A stretch of DNA of 64,000 bases, from positions 5,412,432 to 5,476,431 of the forward strand of contig NZ_CM001403.1 in assembly GCF_000166195.2 (NCBI RefSeq), written 5' to 3'. Positions 26,848-36,585 of the stretch are shown in pieces. How positions within the stretch are numbered: the first letter of the stretch is position 1; the number at the start of each line of letters is the position of its first letter. Made by a program: the position numbers and the translations under genes. The notes beneath the pieces were generated by a model. That model made no database searches and was not told the origin of the DNA. It worked only from the letters and a program-made list of their open reading frames with translations. This DNA comes from Mucilaginibacter paludis DSM 18603 (GTDB lineage: Bacteria > Bacteroidota > Bacteroidia > Sphingobacteriales > Sphingobacteriaceae).

Positions 26848-27092
26848 TTTTTGATTAGATGAATAGTTCTAATTTAGAAGCAACCCAAACATAATCTAAT
26901 TATTAGATATTGGTTATCAAATGCAGAAACTATAACAACATAAGCATCGCCGTATAGGTATGCAACTGAACTTGGTATTATTCCGGTAAGTGGAAAGGAG
27001 ATATAGCTATAAAAAGAAAGTATGTGGGTTGCAAACCTAAATTAGCAGTTTATCTGTTTCGAGAGATTGATCAACATAACCAATCCTGATAA

Positions 27093-27860
27093 TTACCCTG
27101 CTCCATTTGCTGCTACATACCGGTTTAAACTCATTAAATTTTGTACGGCATCGCCCATGGTATTGTTAAAATAAACATATACTGTTTTGCCTTCACTTTG
27201 CCATTCGCTGATGTATTGCGCGTATTCGTGTAAAAAATCGTCGGTATAACATCCGCGGTAATTACCGCCTGGCCCATGGAAACGCAGGTAGACAAAATCG
27301 TTGGAGATTACTTTGAGCGGGGCGGCCGAGGATGGCATATCGTGGATAATCAAACCCATAGCATATTGCTCTAACAGGTCATATACAGGCTCATTGTACC
27401 AGGACGAGTGGCGAAATTCTACCGCTACGTCCCATTGTACAGGGTTGTGCATATGCACAGCAGTTAGCAGATGCTCCAGTTGTTTAACGTTGTCGCTCTT
27501 GATGCTTGGAGGGAATTGAATAAGTAAACAGCCTTTTTTATCGCCAGCCTGATTAATGGTATACATAAATTTTTCAACATCAGTCATCCGGAAGGCCAAT
27601 CCCTTGTTGTGCGTTATCTCCCGCCATAATTTGAAGGTGAACCGGAAATTCGGCGGTACCTCGGTTGTCCATTTACTAACCGTAGCTGCCATTGGGATTT
27701 TATAAAAAGAGCTATTGATCTCGATGCTATTAAACAGCGAACCGTAATAGCATAGCCTGGTTTTGTTTTGAAATTCGGGCGGAAACGCTTGCTTATTACG
27801 CACAGGTAATACCAGTCCGCTGGTGCCCGAGTAATAGTTAACGGTATTTTTAGTTTTCAT
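27093..27860 (-). CDS. DUF72 (YecE-type) protein
   Basis: 255 residues, cytoplasmic TIM-barrel-like. DUF72 features: YYSGTSGLV at the start, LCYYGSLFNSIEINSSFYKIP, WTTEVPPNFRFTFKLWREITHNK, GCLLIQFPPS, WDVAVEFRHSSWY and FVYLRFHGPGGNYRGCY with a following YVYFNNTMGDAVQN. The family is widespread, and its biochemical function is not established. No operon partners: the upstream gene is divergent (28064), and the next minus-strand gene lies 245 bases beyond its stop. Confidence 0.92.
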   Translation of the reverse strand: MKTKNTVNYYSGTSGLVLPVRNKQAFPPEFQNKTRLCYYGSLFNSIEINSSFYKIPMAATVSKWTTEVPPNFRFTFKLWREITHNKGLAFRMTDVEKFMYTINQAGDKKGCLLIQFPPSIKSDNVKQLEHLLTAVHMHNPVQWDVAVEFRHSSWYNEPVYDLLEQYAMGLIIHDMPSSAAPLKVISNDFVYLRFHGPGGNYRGCYTDDFLHEYAQYISEWQSEGKTVYVYFNNTMGDAVQNLMSLNRYVAANGAG

Positions 27861-28063
27861 GTCACGGCTGTACTTCTCCCAATGATCTTGTCAATCCTGG
27901 TTTTAAACCTACGTTAACAGTATTTTCATACCAGTGATTCATTGTTTTAATTAATAGTTTATTTGTTTTCATAACAGCATCAAATTCGCAATTGTTTGAT
28001 GAGATATAAGCAATAGCAACAGATTTTAAACTATATCCTCTGGCGGTTGTTTATGTTTGTGAA

Positions 28064-28315
28064 ATGGACGAAGTTTTTCAATTGCCGGTTAGCTATCAGG
28101 ATGAAGAACTTGAACTCGAGGCCCGGATAATGGTGCAAGGATACCTGTACAGAATAGAAGTGATGGTGAATGGCATACCGGTTCTGTTTGAACCCGATGA
28201 AGAACGCAATTACCGTGCGTTGGTAAGTATGGAACAGCTCCAAGTAAACCAAAATGCCCTGGACGTTGGGCTATTAAAAGCTATTGCCAGTCGGCTGGAA
28301 TCAATTAACACTTAA
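28064..28315 (+). CDS. Small acidic hypothetical protein upstream of mtfA
   Basis: 83 residues, acidic, no membrane segment. The sequence reads VFQLPVSYQDEELELEARIMVQGYLYRIEVMVNGIPVLFEPDEERNYRALV, which suggests a small beta-sheet domain followed by a C-terminal helix (LDVGLLKAIASRLESIN). I know it as a pattern of uncharacterised Sphingobacteriaceae proteins but not by name. It ends 13 bases before the mtfA start and is probably in its operon. It may act with the peptidase, which is inference. Confidence 0.7.
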   Translation: MDEVFQLPVSYQDEELELEARIMVQGYLYRIEVMVNGIPVLFEPDEERNYRALVSMEQLQVNQNALDVGLLKAIASRLESINT

Positions 28316-28328
28316 TCTCTCCCTCCCA

Positions 28329-29114
28329 ATGATCTATGCTCTTATTATCCTTTTGATTGCTGTGGTTGCTTACTTGTTGTTTCGCAAAAAGAATGCCCAG
28401 GTTGCGGCAACTAACTTAACCCCTCACATCGTTTACCAAAGCCTGCTCAATGAGCATGTACGCTATTATCAAAAACTTGATGCCGCTGGCAAGGCGAGGT
28501 TTGAAAACAAGATAGCTGAATTTTTAGCAGAAACCCGGATAGAAGGGGTGGGGACTGATATTACCGACCTGGACCGCGTGCTGATCGCTTCAAGCGCAGT
28601 TATACCTGTTTTTGGTTTCCCGGAGTGGAAGTACCAAAACCTCACCAACGTGATTTTGTACCCTGATACTTTTGACCAGGAATTTCAATTTGAGGGCGAG
28701 AACCGCAATATTTTGGGTATGGTAGGTTCGGGTTATATGAACGGACAGATGCTGCTTTCGAGGGCTGCGCTAACCAAAGGTTTCTCTGACCAGGCCGGGA
28801 AAGAAAATGCCGCTATCCACGAGTTTGTCCATCTGCTCGACAAGTCCGACGGTGCAACCGATGGTGTACCCGAGAACTTGATGCCGCACGAATATGCTAT
28901 GCCCTGGCTACAAATGATGCACAGGGAAATGCACCGGATTGAAGAAGGGAAATCAGACATCAACCCCTATGCCTTAACCAACGAAGCCGAGTTTCTGGCG
29001 GTAGCCTCCGAATACTTTTTTGAAAAGCCGCAACAATTTCAAACCAAGCATCCTGAAATTTACAGGCAGCTGAGCCAGATCTTCGGTCAAGATCCGGTTG
29101 CACCCAACCCTTAA
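28329..29114 (+). CDS. mtfA: MtfA-family zinc metallopeptidase
   Basis: 261 residues from the ATG at 28329; an earlier in-frame start would overlap the preceding gene. There is one N-terminal membrane helix (IYALIILLIAVVAYLLF), absent from E. coli MtfA, so this form is membrane-anchored. The zinc motif is HEFVHLLD (HExxH), with a downstream Glu in NEAEFLAVASEYFFEKP. The conserved LDRVLIASSAVIPVFGFPEWKYQNLTNVILYP and GMVGSGYMNGQMLLSRAAL blocks fit peptidase family M90. In E. coli MtfA binds the repressor Mlc and so affects glucose uptake. That role need not hold here. A strong bidirectional terminator separates it from the convergent uxuA. Confidence 0.9.
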   Translation: MIYALIILLIAVVAYLLFRKKNAQVAATNLTPHIVYQSLLNEHVRYYQKLDAAGKARFENKIAEFLAETRIEGVGTDITDLDRVLIASSAVIPVFGFPEWKYQNLTNVILYPDTFDQEFQFEGENRNILGMVGSGYMNGQMLLSRAALTKGFSDQAGKENAAIHEFVHLLDKSDGATDGVPENLMPHEYAMPWLQMMHREMHRIEEGKSDINPYALTNEAEFLAVASEYFFEKPQQFQTKHPEIYRQLSQIFGQDPVAPNP

Positions 29115-29202
29115 AGGCGCTGTAGTATCAATTTAAGAGTACTTAGTCTGCTTTTTTTAATTTGGGGTTCAAACTTTGGCTCCAATATCTAAAACTGGGA
29201 TG

Positions 29203-29266
29203 TATTTAAAAAGATGCGTATAATTTCCACTTGCCGAGGGCATCGTTATGCGCATCTTTTTAAATA
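29203..29266. terminator. Bidirectional terminator between mtfA and uxuA
   Basis: TATTTAAAAAGATGCGTA (29203-29220) and TGCGCATCTTTTTAAATA (29249-29266) are inverse copies with one mismatch around a 28-base centre. A/T runs at both edges suit termination of the two convergent genes. Confidence 0.75.
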
Positions 29267-29291
29267 AAGTCTGTTTAAGCAAACAAGCTCA

Positions 29292-30485
29292 CTATTCAAA
29301 AAGTGTTCGCTTGATACCCAGTTCCAAGCCACGTAATTCGGCCAGGCCTTTTAACCGCCCAATGGCCGAATATCCCGGATAGGTATTGTAGTTAAAATCA
29401 TCCAGTATTTTGTGCCCATGATCGGGGCGCATCGGGATAGCGATATCATCCCGGTTGCTGTTTACGCGTTTTTTTTGCTCCATAATCAGGTTTTTCATCA
29501 CGGCATACATATCTGTGCTGCCCCCTAAATGGTCGGCCTCGTAAAAACTGCCGTCGGCTTCCCGCTGCACGTTTCTCAAATGTATAAAGTGGATATGCGC
29601 CCCTAATCTGCTCACTATGCCGGGCAGATCGTTATCCGGTCGTGCGCCCAGGGAGCCGGTGCAAAAAGTGATGCCGTTAGATGCAGACGGGCAAAAGTTG
29701 ATTAAATCGGCCAGGTCTTGCTCGGTTGATACCACCCGTGGTAAGCCCAGGATAGGGAAGGGGGGATCGTCTGGGTGGATACACATTTTTATTCCGGCTT
29801 CTTCGGCATGCGGAATGATGGCTTGTAAAAAGTAAGCTAAATTTTGTTTCAGCACGGTGGCGTCCGTATTGGCATAGCGTTGCAGATGCTCTTTGAATTC
29901 AGGAATGCTGAATACCTCGTCGGTACCGGGAAGGCCGGCCATAATGGTATCGGTAAGATACTTCTTTTCATCGGCAGTAATGCTGTCAAAAAAAGCTTTT
30001 GCTTCCTGCTGCTGCTGCGCCGAAAATTCCTGGAATGCGCCTTCGCGTTCAAGGATATAGAGATCGAAGGCGGCCACAGCTGGCGCGTGGTAACGTAATG
30101 CCGAGGCGTTGTTCCCCAGCCGATAATCCAGGTTGGTACGCGTCCAGTCGAGCACCGGCATAAAATTATAGCACACCGTTTTTAGCCCGGCCTTTGCCAG
30201 GTTTTGTAAAGTGACGATATATTTTTCAATAGATTGATCACGCTCGGTACCCGCTGTTTTGATGCTCTCGTGAATATTAACACTCTCTACCACCGACCAG
30301 TTTAAGCCAGCTTGCGTAATGATGTTTTTGCGGATATTGATCTCGTCCATCGTCCAAACATCCCCGCAAGGGATATGATGCAATGCCGTTACGATACCTG
30401 TTGCTCCGGTTTGCCTGATGGTTGCCAGCGTAACCGGATCTGATGGGCCAAACCATCTGAAAGTCTGTTCTAAATTGTTAAACAT
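29292..30485 (-). CDS. uxuA: D-mannonate dehydratase
   Basis: 397 residues, matching the usual family length (about 394 in E. coli). Seen: FRWFGPSDPVTLATIRQTGATGIVTALHHIP at the N-terminus, NWSVVESVNIHE, the metal-binding KMCIHPDDPPFPILGLPRVV, TFCTGSLGARPDNDLPG, HFIHLRNV and RPDHGH near the C-terminus. The enzyme removes water from D-mannonate to form 2-keto-3-deoxygluconate in glucuronate/fructuronate catabolism, using Mn/Fe. A LacI-type regulator is divergent and followed by an SDR dehydrogenase likely to supply mannonate, so the three form a hexuronate module. Candidate LacI operators lie in the shared 442-base gap. Confidence 0.95.
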   Translation of the reverse strand: MFNNLEQTFRWFGPSDPVTLATIRQTGATGIVTALHHIPCGDVWTMDEINIRKNIITQAGLNWSVVESVNIHESIKTAGTERDQSIEKYIVTLQNLAKAGLKTVCYNFMPVLDWTRTNLDYRLGNNASALRYHAPAVAAFDLYILEREGAFQEFSAQQQQEAKAFFDSITADEKKYLTDTIMAGLPGTDEVFSIPEFKEHLQRYANTDATVLKQNLAYFLQAIIPHAEEAGIKMCIHPDDPPFPILGLPRVVSTEQDLADLINFCPSASNGITFCTGSLGARPDNDLPGIVSRLGAHIHFIHLRNVQREADGSFYEADHLGGSTDMYAVMKNLIMEQKKRVNSNRDDIAIPMRPDHGHKILDDFNYNTYPGYSAIGRLKGLAELRGLELGIKRTLFE

Positions 30486-30733
30486 GGATATTATTTAGTT
30501 TTCAATGTACTTTTTATGTGTAAGGGCCAACAGCTAAACATGGTTTTGGCATATGGATATTCCGTTTTTACAAATATTACCGCATAGCGTGGTACTAACC
30601 TGATGATAAAGCTTAAACTTATTCATCACGGCACCGGGTTTACCTTGTTTTAGCTGGCCATTAATTTTGTCATACAGCTTTTGAATGTTTTGCGGCACGA
30701 GTAGGTGAAGTTATTAACAAAAACATGAATATC

Positions 30734-30745
30734 GCAATCGATTAC
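30734..30745. promoter_or_regulatory. Candidate LacI-family operator 1
   Basis: GCAATCGATTAC is a near-perfect palindrome centred on CG, the usual arrangement of LacI-family operators. Its inverse, GTAATCGATTGC, shares GTAATCG(A/G)TT with site 2. It lies about 250 bases upstream of uxuA and 180 upstream of the regulator gene. Confidence 0.4.
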
Positions 30746-30899
30746 TATGTTTTTTTGCAAAAGTAAATGTCAAGTGTATCGGCTATTTAATGTCGGTTTA
30801 AATGATCGAAAATGGGGCTGCTACTCCTCATATTCTTTACAGTGCTTGCTGGTTTTTTTAACTAAATTGTTCATCTTTATAGCTCATTTTAACTGATAT

Positions 30900-30914
30900 T
30901 TGTAATCGGTTAAT
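30900..30914. promoter_or_regulatory. Candidate LacI-family operator 2
   Basis: TTGTAATCGGTTAAT, centred on CG, only 14 bases before the regulator's start codon. It would suit autorepression. The palindrome is imperfect. Confidence 0.3.
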
Positions 30915-30927
30915 ATCTATCATACAC

Positions 30928-31958
30928 GTGCCTAACCCGGATAAAGTAATAACTATTTACGACATCGCCCGAAAACTGAATGTTTCTGCCGCTACGGTGA
31001 GCAGGAGCCTTAGCGATGTGCCGGGTGTAAATAAGATTACTAAAAAAAAAATTGTAGATGCTGCTCGCCAAATGGGGTATAGCTCAAACTCGTTTGCCAG
31101 TAATTTGCGTACCAAACGAAGTAATACCATAGGCGTAATAGTGCCACGTTTAAATAGTAATTTTATGGCCGATGTGATATCCGGTATTGAGACGGTGGCC
31201 AACCATGCCAATTTTAATCTCATCATCAGCCAGTCGCTCGAAACGATGAAGAAAGAAGCAAGTATTGCCCAAACCATGTTTAATAACCGGGTTGACGGCT
31301 TGCTGGTATCTTTGGCTTACGACAGCGTTAATATTGATCACTTTGAAAATTTTATCAGGCGTAAAATCCCGGTTATATTTTTCGATCGCGTTTGCGAACA
31401 TCAGCATTGCCCAAATATTCGTTTAGATAACTTTAAGGCGGCCTACGAAGCAACAGATCATTTGGCGAAGCAGGGATGTAAAAAAATACTCCACATTACA
31501 GCGCCCGGTATCAGTAACGTTTACGAGGAGCGGTTTAACGGTTATAAGCAAGCACTAAAGGATAATGAAATACCCTTTACTGAGGATGATATGCTGATTA
31601 TCAATAACCTGAGCGCACAAGCAGGCATACAGGCAGCCGCATTGATTATGGCAATGCCTGAAAGACCCGACGGCATTTTTGCAGCGAACGACATATGCGC
31701 CATTAACTGCATGGTTGAGCTTAAAAAGGCCGGTATTAAAATACCTCAGGACATCGCCATAGCCGGTTTTAATAATGATCAATCGTGCCTTATTGCCGAG
31801 CCCAATTTAACCAGTATTGATTACCGGGGGATTGAATGGGCGAAGTGTCTGCCAAGTTGCTCATCAGCCATTTAACTAATAATTACGATGTACAGTTAAC
31901 ACATAGCCTGGTGTTAAGGCATCAACTGATCATCAGGGAATCGTCGAAAAAAAAATAG
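30928..31958 (+). pseudogene. LacI-family transcriptional regulator, single-base frameshift near the C-terminus
   Basis: The intact frame gives 315 residues from a GTG start: a LacI HTH (YDIARKLNVSAATVSRSLSDVPGVNKITKKKIVDAARQMGY), then the periplasmic-binding-protein-like effector domain (TIGVIVPRLNSNFMADVISGIE ... VDGLLVSLAYDS ... PDGIFAANDICAINCMVELKKAGIKIPQDIAIAGFNN). After LTSIDYRGIE the frame breaks. Shifting at about 31836 restores MGEVSAKLLISHLTNN and LRHQLIIRESSKKK, ending at 31958, which is the normal family C-terminus. One A appears to be missing from GAAATGGGC. It could be a sequencing error or a young mutation. A truncated protein would lose the last helix and strand of the ligand domain. 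It is probably the hexuronate repressor of uxuA and the SDR gene. Confidence 0.85.
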
Positions 31959-32015
31959 AGAATTTTAAATCCGGCTATTGGTACCGGCATTATACATTAT
32001 AAGATTAAAATTGAA

Positions 32016-32762
32016 ATGACTTTAACACAAAACATTGCTATTGTAACAGGCGGAGCCTCTGGTTTAGGACTCGCTATCACCAAAAAATTTGTACAAAGCG
32101 GCATTAAAACGATCATTATTGGTCGTAATGAAGAAAATTTGACCAACCTGGCTAATGAGTTGGGTGAGTTATGCCAATACTATGTTTTTGATCTGAGTAA
32201 CCTGAGCGGGATACCGGGGCTGATCAAGACTATTGCAGACCAATATGGGCATATCGATATCTTAGTGAACAACGCCGGCATTAATTCAAAAAAGAGTTTT
32301 GTTGAGGTGAGCGATGAGGATTTTAACAAAGTAATTCAAACTAACCTGAATTCTGTTTTCAGCGTTAGCCGCGAGGTAACCAAATATATGCTTGCCGCTA
32401 AGCAAGGTTGCATTATCAATATCAGTTCGATGGCTGCCCAGTATGGTATACCCTATGTGATTGGTTACACCGCCGCTAAAACCGGTATTGAAGGCATGAC
32501 GAAGGCTATGGCCGTAGAATTATCTCCCGATGGTATCCGGGTAAATTGCGTGGCGCCTGGTTTCATCAAAACCAACATGTCGTCAAAAGCGCTGGATAAT
32601 GATCCTGCACGCAAACAAAAAGTAATGTCGCGCACGCCGATGGGCAGGCTGGGTGAGCCCGAAGACATAGCCGAAGCCGTATATTTCCTTTCATCAAATG
32701 CCGCTAAATATATCACCGGGGCTATATTGCCTGTTGATGGCGGTAACTCAATCGGCTTTTAA
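32016..32762 (+). CDS. SDR-family oxidoreductase, probable fructuronate/mannonate dehydrogenase
   Basis: 248 residues, classical short-chain dehydrogenase. The NAD(P) motif TGGASGLG is at about 11-18, followed by NNAG, the catalytic Ser in NISSMAAQYG, the YTAAK Tyr/Lys pair and PGFIKTNMS. The C-terminal block is GRLGEPEDIAEAVYFLSSNAAKYITGAILPVDGG. SDR enzymes beside mannonate dehydratase in Bacteroidota commonly interconvert D-fructuronate and D-mannonate, substituting for UxuB. Assignment here rests on context. It lies 57 bases after the restored end of the LacI-type gene in the same orientation, so they are probably co-transcribed. Confidence 0.88.
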   Translation: MTLTQNIAIVTGGASGLGLAITKKFVQSGIKTIIIGRNEENLTNLANELGELCQYYVFDLSNLSGIPGLIKTIADQYGHIDILVNNAGINSKKSFVEVSDEDFNKVIQTNLNSVFSVSREVTKYMLAAKQGCIINISSMAAQYGIPYVIGYTAAKTGIEGMTKAMAVELSPDGIRVNCVAPGFIKTNMSSKALDNDPARKQKVMSRTPMGRLGEPEDIAEAVYFLSSNAAKYITGAILPVDGGNSIGF

Positions 32763-33058
32763 TTGAGTGAGCAAATAGAACATACTTTTTCGAATAACTT
32801 CATGGCATCCGGTGCAAGCCGGTTGCCAAATTTCATCCCACCCTTACATTGTTACACAGCACACCTAATCTTGTAAATGGATAAAACCAGGGTTAAGTTT
32901 TGTTCGGAAAAACATAGTGATGATGTTGGTTATAATAAAAGATACATCCTTATTACCTGAAATATAAGGCTTATTTCCTATATTTTTCACCTTCTGGCTC
33001 ATTTTTCATTTTCATTTCATCTGCTTTTTATAACTTACAGCATTGTAAATATCATTGC

Positions 33059-35596
33059 ATGCTGAAATATCTACCTTCTAAAAGGTGTACTCTTCATATA
33101 GCCAGTAAGCCTCCGGTAAATAACTGGTACTTAGTTGTGTATATTGTTTTATTTTCATTTTCTATCTCCATTACCCATGTATTGGCCGAGGGGAGCAAAG
33201 AGCTCAACTCCAACGGTGGCAACCGGGCCTACCTGCTTTCGAGTACTGTTTTTAATGCGTCGTATCCTTTTCCAACTTTAGGTACCATGAAGGTTTATGT
33301 AAAGGCAGGCGAAAGTATTTATGTGGGCTCGAGCGTGCAGGGTATCAATGGCGGGACAATTAATTTTCGCGCACCTGATGGCTCAACTTACAGCAGCGGA
33401 ACAGACGCCGTTACAGGCCTGATTAGCAACCGCACCCAGGAAGTGGCCGGGCCGCTGCCCAATACCGGCGGCTATACGCCTTTTATTAAAACCGTGCAGG
33501 TAGGGCAGGAGGGAGTATGGGAAATTGATTTTATACCCGAGGCTAATGGCACCCAGTTAACCGCTAATCCTACTCCGGTAGCCTCAAGTACTATGTGGGT
33601 ACAGCCTGCAGCTCAATATATAGCTGCCTTTGATGTGTCGGTACGCGATGCCGCTAACGCTAAATTTCTAACTGGAAGAGTATTTACAAACGTTTTTTCG
33701 GGTGTGCTGGGCGCTTTTAATGTGGGTTTCAACGGGATATTTAATATTTTAACCAAAGATGGCTACCAGTACACCCTCAATAATAACGGGCAGGCAGGTA
33801 ATGGCTTTACTTTTTTTGTAAACAACAAGGGTTTCAGGGATGCCAATGGGGGCGTATCTTATAAAAGTGTGAACCTGATAACGACCAACGTGCAAGACCC
33901 TCGCTCGGCCGATACCCAGATGGACGTTACCCAAAAAATATTTTTTAATCCTCCGGCCTCAGATCTGCCAGCTTCGGCAAGTATTCCTGGCGGCGGTACA
34001 ACCTGGTTATTAAGCGCGCCGGTTTTGCCAACTATCAGTAACGTTACTTTTACAGGGATTGAAGGTACAGTGGGCAGAGCCGGTACCAACCCTTTGGGCG
34101 GATATTTTGTTTTTACTACCAGTGGCAATGGCAATTATGTGCTGGCGATTGACGCCAACCAGAACGGTTTGTTTACCGACGCTGCCGATCGTAAATTAGC
34201 AGGCGCGGTAAATACCGGTACCAACCTAATATATTGGGATGGGCTTGATGGCGAGGGGAAAAAGGTACCTGCTAACGCGCTGGCCGCTTATAACGCCAAC
34301 ATCACTATTATTACTACAGCGGGGGAAGTTCATTTTCCATTTTTTGATGTAGAACGTAATGTAAACGGGTTGAAATTGAGCCGAACCAATGGGATATACG
34401 CGCCCGACGATACCTTATTTTGGGATGATTCGCCCATAACCGTTGTTGGTACGCCATCAAATCCTATCAAAAACTTAACGGGTATCAGCAGCGCAGTTAA
34501 CGGGCATAAATGGGGCACCACTACCTTCGACCCTAATAACGACGCTGATTTTGGCAACAATAAAAGTATAGATACCTGGGGGTATACCAGCAGCGCACCT
34601 GTTAGCAGTGCGGTTAGTTTTCAATTGTTAGAAGCCGATTTGGCTGTGGGCGATATTAGCGCTGCCGCGGGATGTGCGGGTTTGCCGGTTACCTATCAGT
34701 TTACGGTTAAAAACAATGGCCCCAGCGCGGTTACTGGGGCCAAACTGAGTTTCAATTACCCAACGGATATTATGGGCCTGGTGGTTAACAGTACGGCAAC
34801 AACCGGTACATCGTCGGTGTCGGCAGGCCTTGTTACCGCTACCGCCTACACCTGCAATGTAGATCTGACCAATGGTGCCGTCAGAACGTTCAACATCACC
34901 GGCAAGGTCAGTTTATCGTCCAGTGGAAGTCTTGCTGTTTCGGCAGGCATTTTGCGGCCTGCCGATGTTACCGATCCGGATGCCACCAATCCGGATGCCA
35001 CGCCGCCAACCGATGCTCTCCTTGAGTGTGATGCTTCGCCCTCAGGCTTGGGCTGCAACAATGTTAAAACCAATACTGTTGTGGTTATTGCCGCTCCAAA
35101 CGCCGGGCCCGATCAAACTGTTTTTCAATATGCTAACGCTACCCTGTCGGCAGTTGGTGCAGGTACCTGGTCGCAGGCGTCTGCTGATGCTCATATGGCT
35201 ACCATTTCCAACCCGGCGAGTAACATAACCACCGTTACCGGCTTAGATAATTTAGGGCTTCATCATTTTGTTTATACCAATGGAAACGGTTGTACCGATA
35301 CGGTGGTGATCAAAGTGATAGCCGCCGATCTGGAGATCCCCAATATTTTCACCCCTAATAACGATGGTAAGAACGATGTGTTTAAAATAACAGGTCTTGA
35401 AAGCTATGCGGGCTCGCAGCTGATTGTTTTTAACCGTTGGGGAAACGAGGTTTACCGGTCTGATAACTATTTAAATAACTGGGATGGCAGCGGACTGGCA
35501 GAAGGTACCTATTATTATATTTTGAACCGAAAGGATCATGACGGCGCAATTGTTACCATCAAAGGCTGGGTGTTTTTAAAGCGAGGTAAATCATGA
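33059..35596 (+). CDS. Large secreted protein with gliding/T9SS type-B C-terminal domain
   Basis: 845 residues. The N-terminal signal or anchor segment (about 22-43, WYLVVYIVLFSFSISITHVLA) is longer than usual. The middle (50-520) is beta-rich and Gly/Asn/Thr-rich. A DUF11/CARDB-like domain (about 525-640, LAVGDISAAAGCAGLPVTYQFTVKNNGPSAVTGAKLS) precedes a second Ig-like segment (DAGPDQTVFQYANATLSA-type). The C-terminal about 85 residues (IPNIFTPNNDGKNDVFKITG ... LIVFNRWGNEVYRSDNYLNNWDGSGLAEGTYYYIL) form the CHU_C/type-B sorting domain that sends proteins through the type IX secretion system. It is a likely surface adhesin. Its stop overlaps the start of the PorP/SprF gene (ATGA), so the pair are translationally coupled. 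Confidence 0.9.
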   Translation: MLKYLPSKRCTLHIASKPPVNNWYLVVYIVLFSFSISITHVLAEGSKELNSNGGNRAYLLSSTVFNASYPFPTLGTMKVYVKAGESIYVGSSVQGINGGTINFRAPDGSTYSSGTDAVTGLISNRTQEVAGPLPNTGGYTPFIKTVQVGQEGVWEIDFIPEANGTQLTANPTPVASSTMWVQPAAQYIAAFDVSVRDAANAKFLTGRVFTNVFSGVLGAFNVGFNGIFNILTKDGYQYTLNNNGQAGNGFTFFVNNKGFRDANGGVSYKSVNLITTNVQDPRSADTQMDVTQKIFFNPPASDLPASASIPGGGTTWLLSAPVLPTISNVTFTGIEGTVGRAGTNPLGGYFVFTTSGNGNYVLAIDANQNGLFTDAADRKLAGAVNTGTNLIYWDGLDGEGKKVPANALAAYNANITIITTAGEVHFPFFDVERNVNGLKLSRTNGIYAPDDTLFWDDSPITVVGTPSNPIKNLTGISSAVNGHKWGTTTFDPNNDADFGNNKSIDTWGYTSSAPVSSAVSFQLLEADLAVGDISAAAGCAGLPVTYQFTVKNNGPSAVTGAKLSFNYPTDIMGLVVNSTATTGTSSVSAGLVTATAYTCNVDLTNGAVRTFNITGKVSLSSSGSLAVSAGILRPADVTDPDATNPDATPPTDALLECDASPSGLGCNNVKTNTVVVIAAPNAGPDQTVFQYANATLSAVGAGTWSQASADAHMATISNPASNITTVTGLDNLGLHHFVYTNGNGCTDTVVIKVIAADLEIPNIFTPNNDGKNDVFKITGLESYAGSQLIVFNRWGNEVYRSDNYLNNWDGSGLAEGTYYYILNRKDHDGAIVTIKGWVFLKRGKS

Positions 35597-36582
35597 GCCG
35601 ATATAAATTACTGATACTTTTTTGGGGCCTAACTTTTTGGATGTTGCAGGCGCGGGCGCAGCAAACCGTACAGTTTAGCCAGTATGTATTTAACGGCCTC
35701 GCTCTTAATCCTGCTTATGCCGGTTATAAAGACGATTTAACGCTTAATTTAAGCAGCAGGATACAATGGGTGGGCATTAACGATGCGCCAAAAACAGGTG
35801 TGGCATCCGTTGATGGTTTACTGAATAGTAGCGGAAACAAAAATGTTGGTTTAGGCTTAATAGCCACTTTTGATCAATTGGGCCCCGAAAGTACCACATC
35901 TGTATACGCCAACTATGCTTATCGCCTCCGGCTGGATGCCCTGGATACCAAACGCCTGTGTTTTGGTATCGGTTTTGGCGCAATTCAATACCGTTTGGAT
36001 GGAACTAAATTTAACGCTACTGATGCAGGCGACAGCGAGATAACTACAGGTATCGCCAGTAACATCACACCCGATTTTCGCTTTGGAGTTTACTATTATA
36101 CTCCGAAGGTTTATGTTGGCGCTTCGGTGTTTAATTTACTTTCGGGCACGGGTACCAACCTGGTTGATAACATCCAACTGGCTAAACAGGTGAGGACAGC
36201 CTATTTAACCGGCGGAGCATTATTGCCTTTAAGTGAAACCATCGACCTTAAGCCATCTTTTATGATTAAAGAAGATTTTAAAGGGCCAACAAATCTGGAT
36301 ATAGGCGGCTACATAGCCTTTAACAAAGCCGTTTGGCTGGGCACATCATACCGCACGGGCGTACAGATCTGGAACAAAAATAATTTGCAAAGCGGTTTGG
36401 ATCAATCGGACGCCGTGGCGGCAATTGTTCAGTTTTATGTCAACGATCATTTCAGGATAGGTTATTCGTTCGATTTTACTACGAGCAAGTTAGCGGGTTC
36501 GCAAAACGGATCGCATGAGTTTTCGTTGAGCATCAGTTTTCCGGGTAAAAAACAAAGGGTGGTGAGCCCACGATATTTTTAA
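35593..36582 (+). CDS. PorP/SprF-family type IX secretion outer-membrane protein
   Basis: 329 residues with a signal peptide (to about residue 22, LQARAQ). The PorP/SprF family start, QTVQFSQYVFNGLALNPAYAGYKDDL, is clear. Repeated amphipathic strands follow and the protein ends with YSFDFTTSKLAGSQNGSHEFSLSISF, typical of an outer-membrane beta-barrel. SprF-type proteins help a partner adhesin carrying a type-B C-terminal domain (as SprB in Flavobacterium) to be secreted or displayed. The adhesin gene directly upstream, overlapping by 4 bases, is the obvious partner. Confidence 0.94.
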   Translation: MSRYKLLILFWGLTFWMLQARAQQTVQFSQYVFNGLALNPAYAGYKDDLTLNLSSRIQWVGINDAPKTGVASVDGLLNSSGNKNVGLGLIATFDQLGPESTTSVYANYAYRLRLDALDTKRLCFGIGFGAIQYRLDGTKFNATDAGDSEITTGIASNITPDFRFGVYYYTPKVYVGASVFNLLSGTGTNLVDNIQLAKQVRTAYLTGGALLPLSETIDLKPSFMIKEDFKGPTNLDIGGYIAFNKAVWLGTSYRTGVQIWNKNNLQSGLDQSDAVAAIVQFYVNDHFRIGYSFDFTTSKLAGSQNGSHEFSLSISFPGKKQRVVSPRYF

Positions 36583-36585
36583 CGC

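Larger units (their letters stand above)
30486..30927. other. Divergent control region between uxuA and the LacI-type gene
   Basis: 442 bases holding the promoters of uxuA (leftward) and of the regulator (rightward). Besides the two candidate operators (30734 and 30900), no ORF or repeat was seen. Confidence 0.55.
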
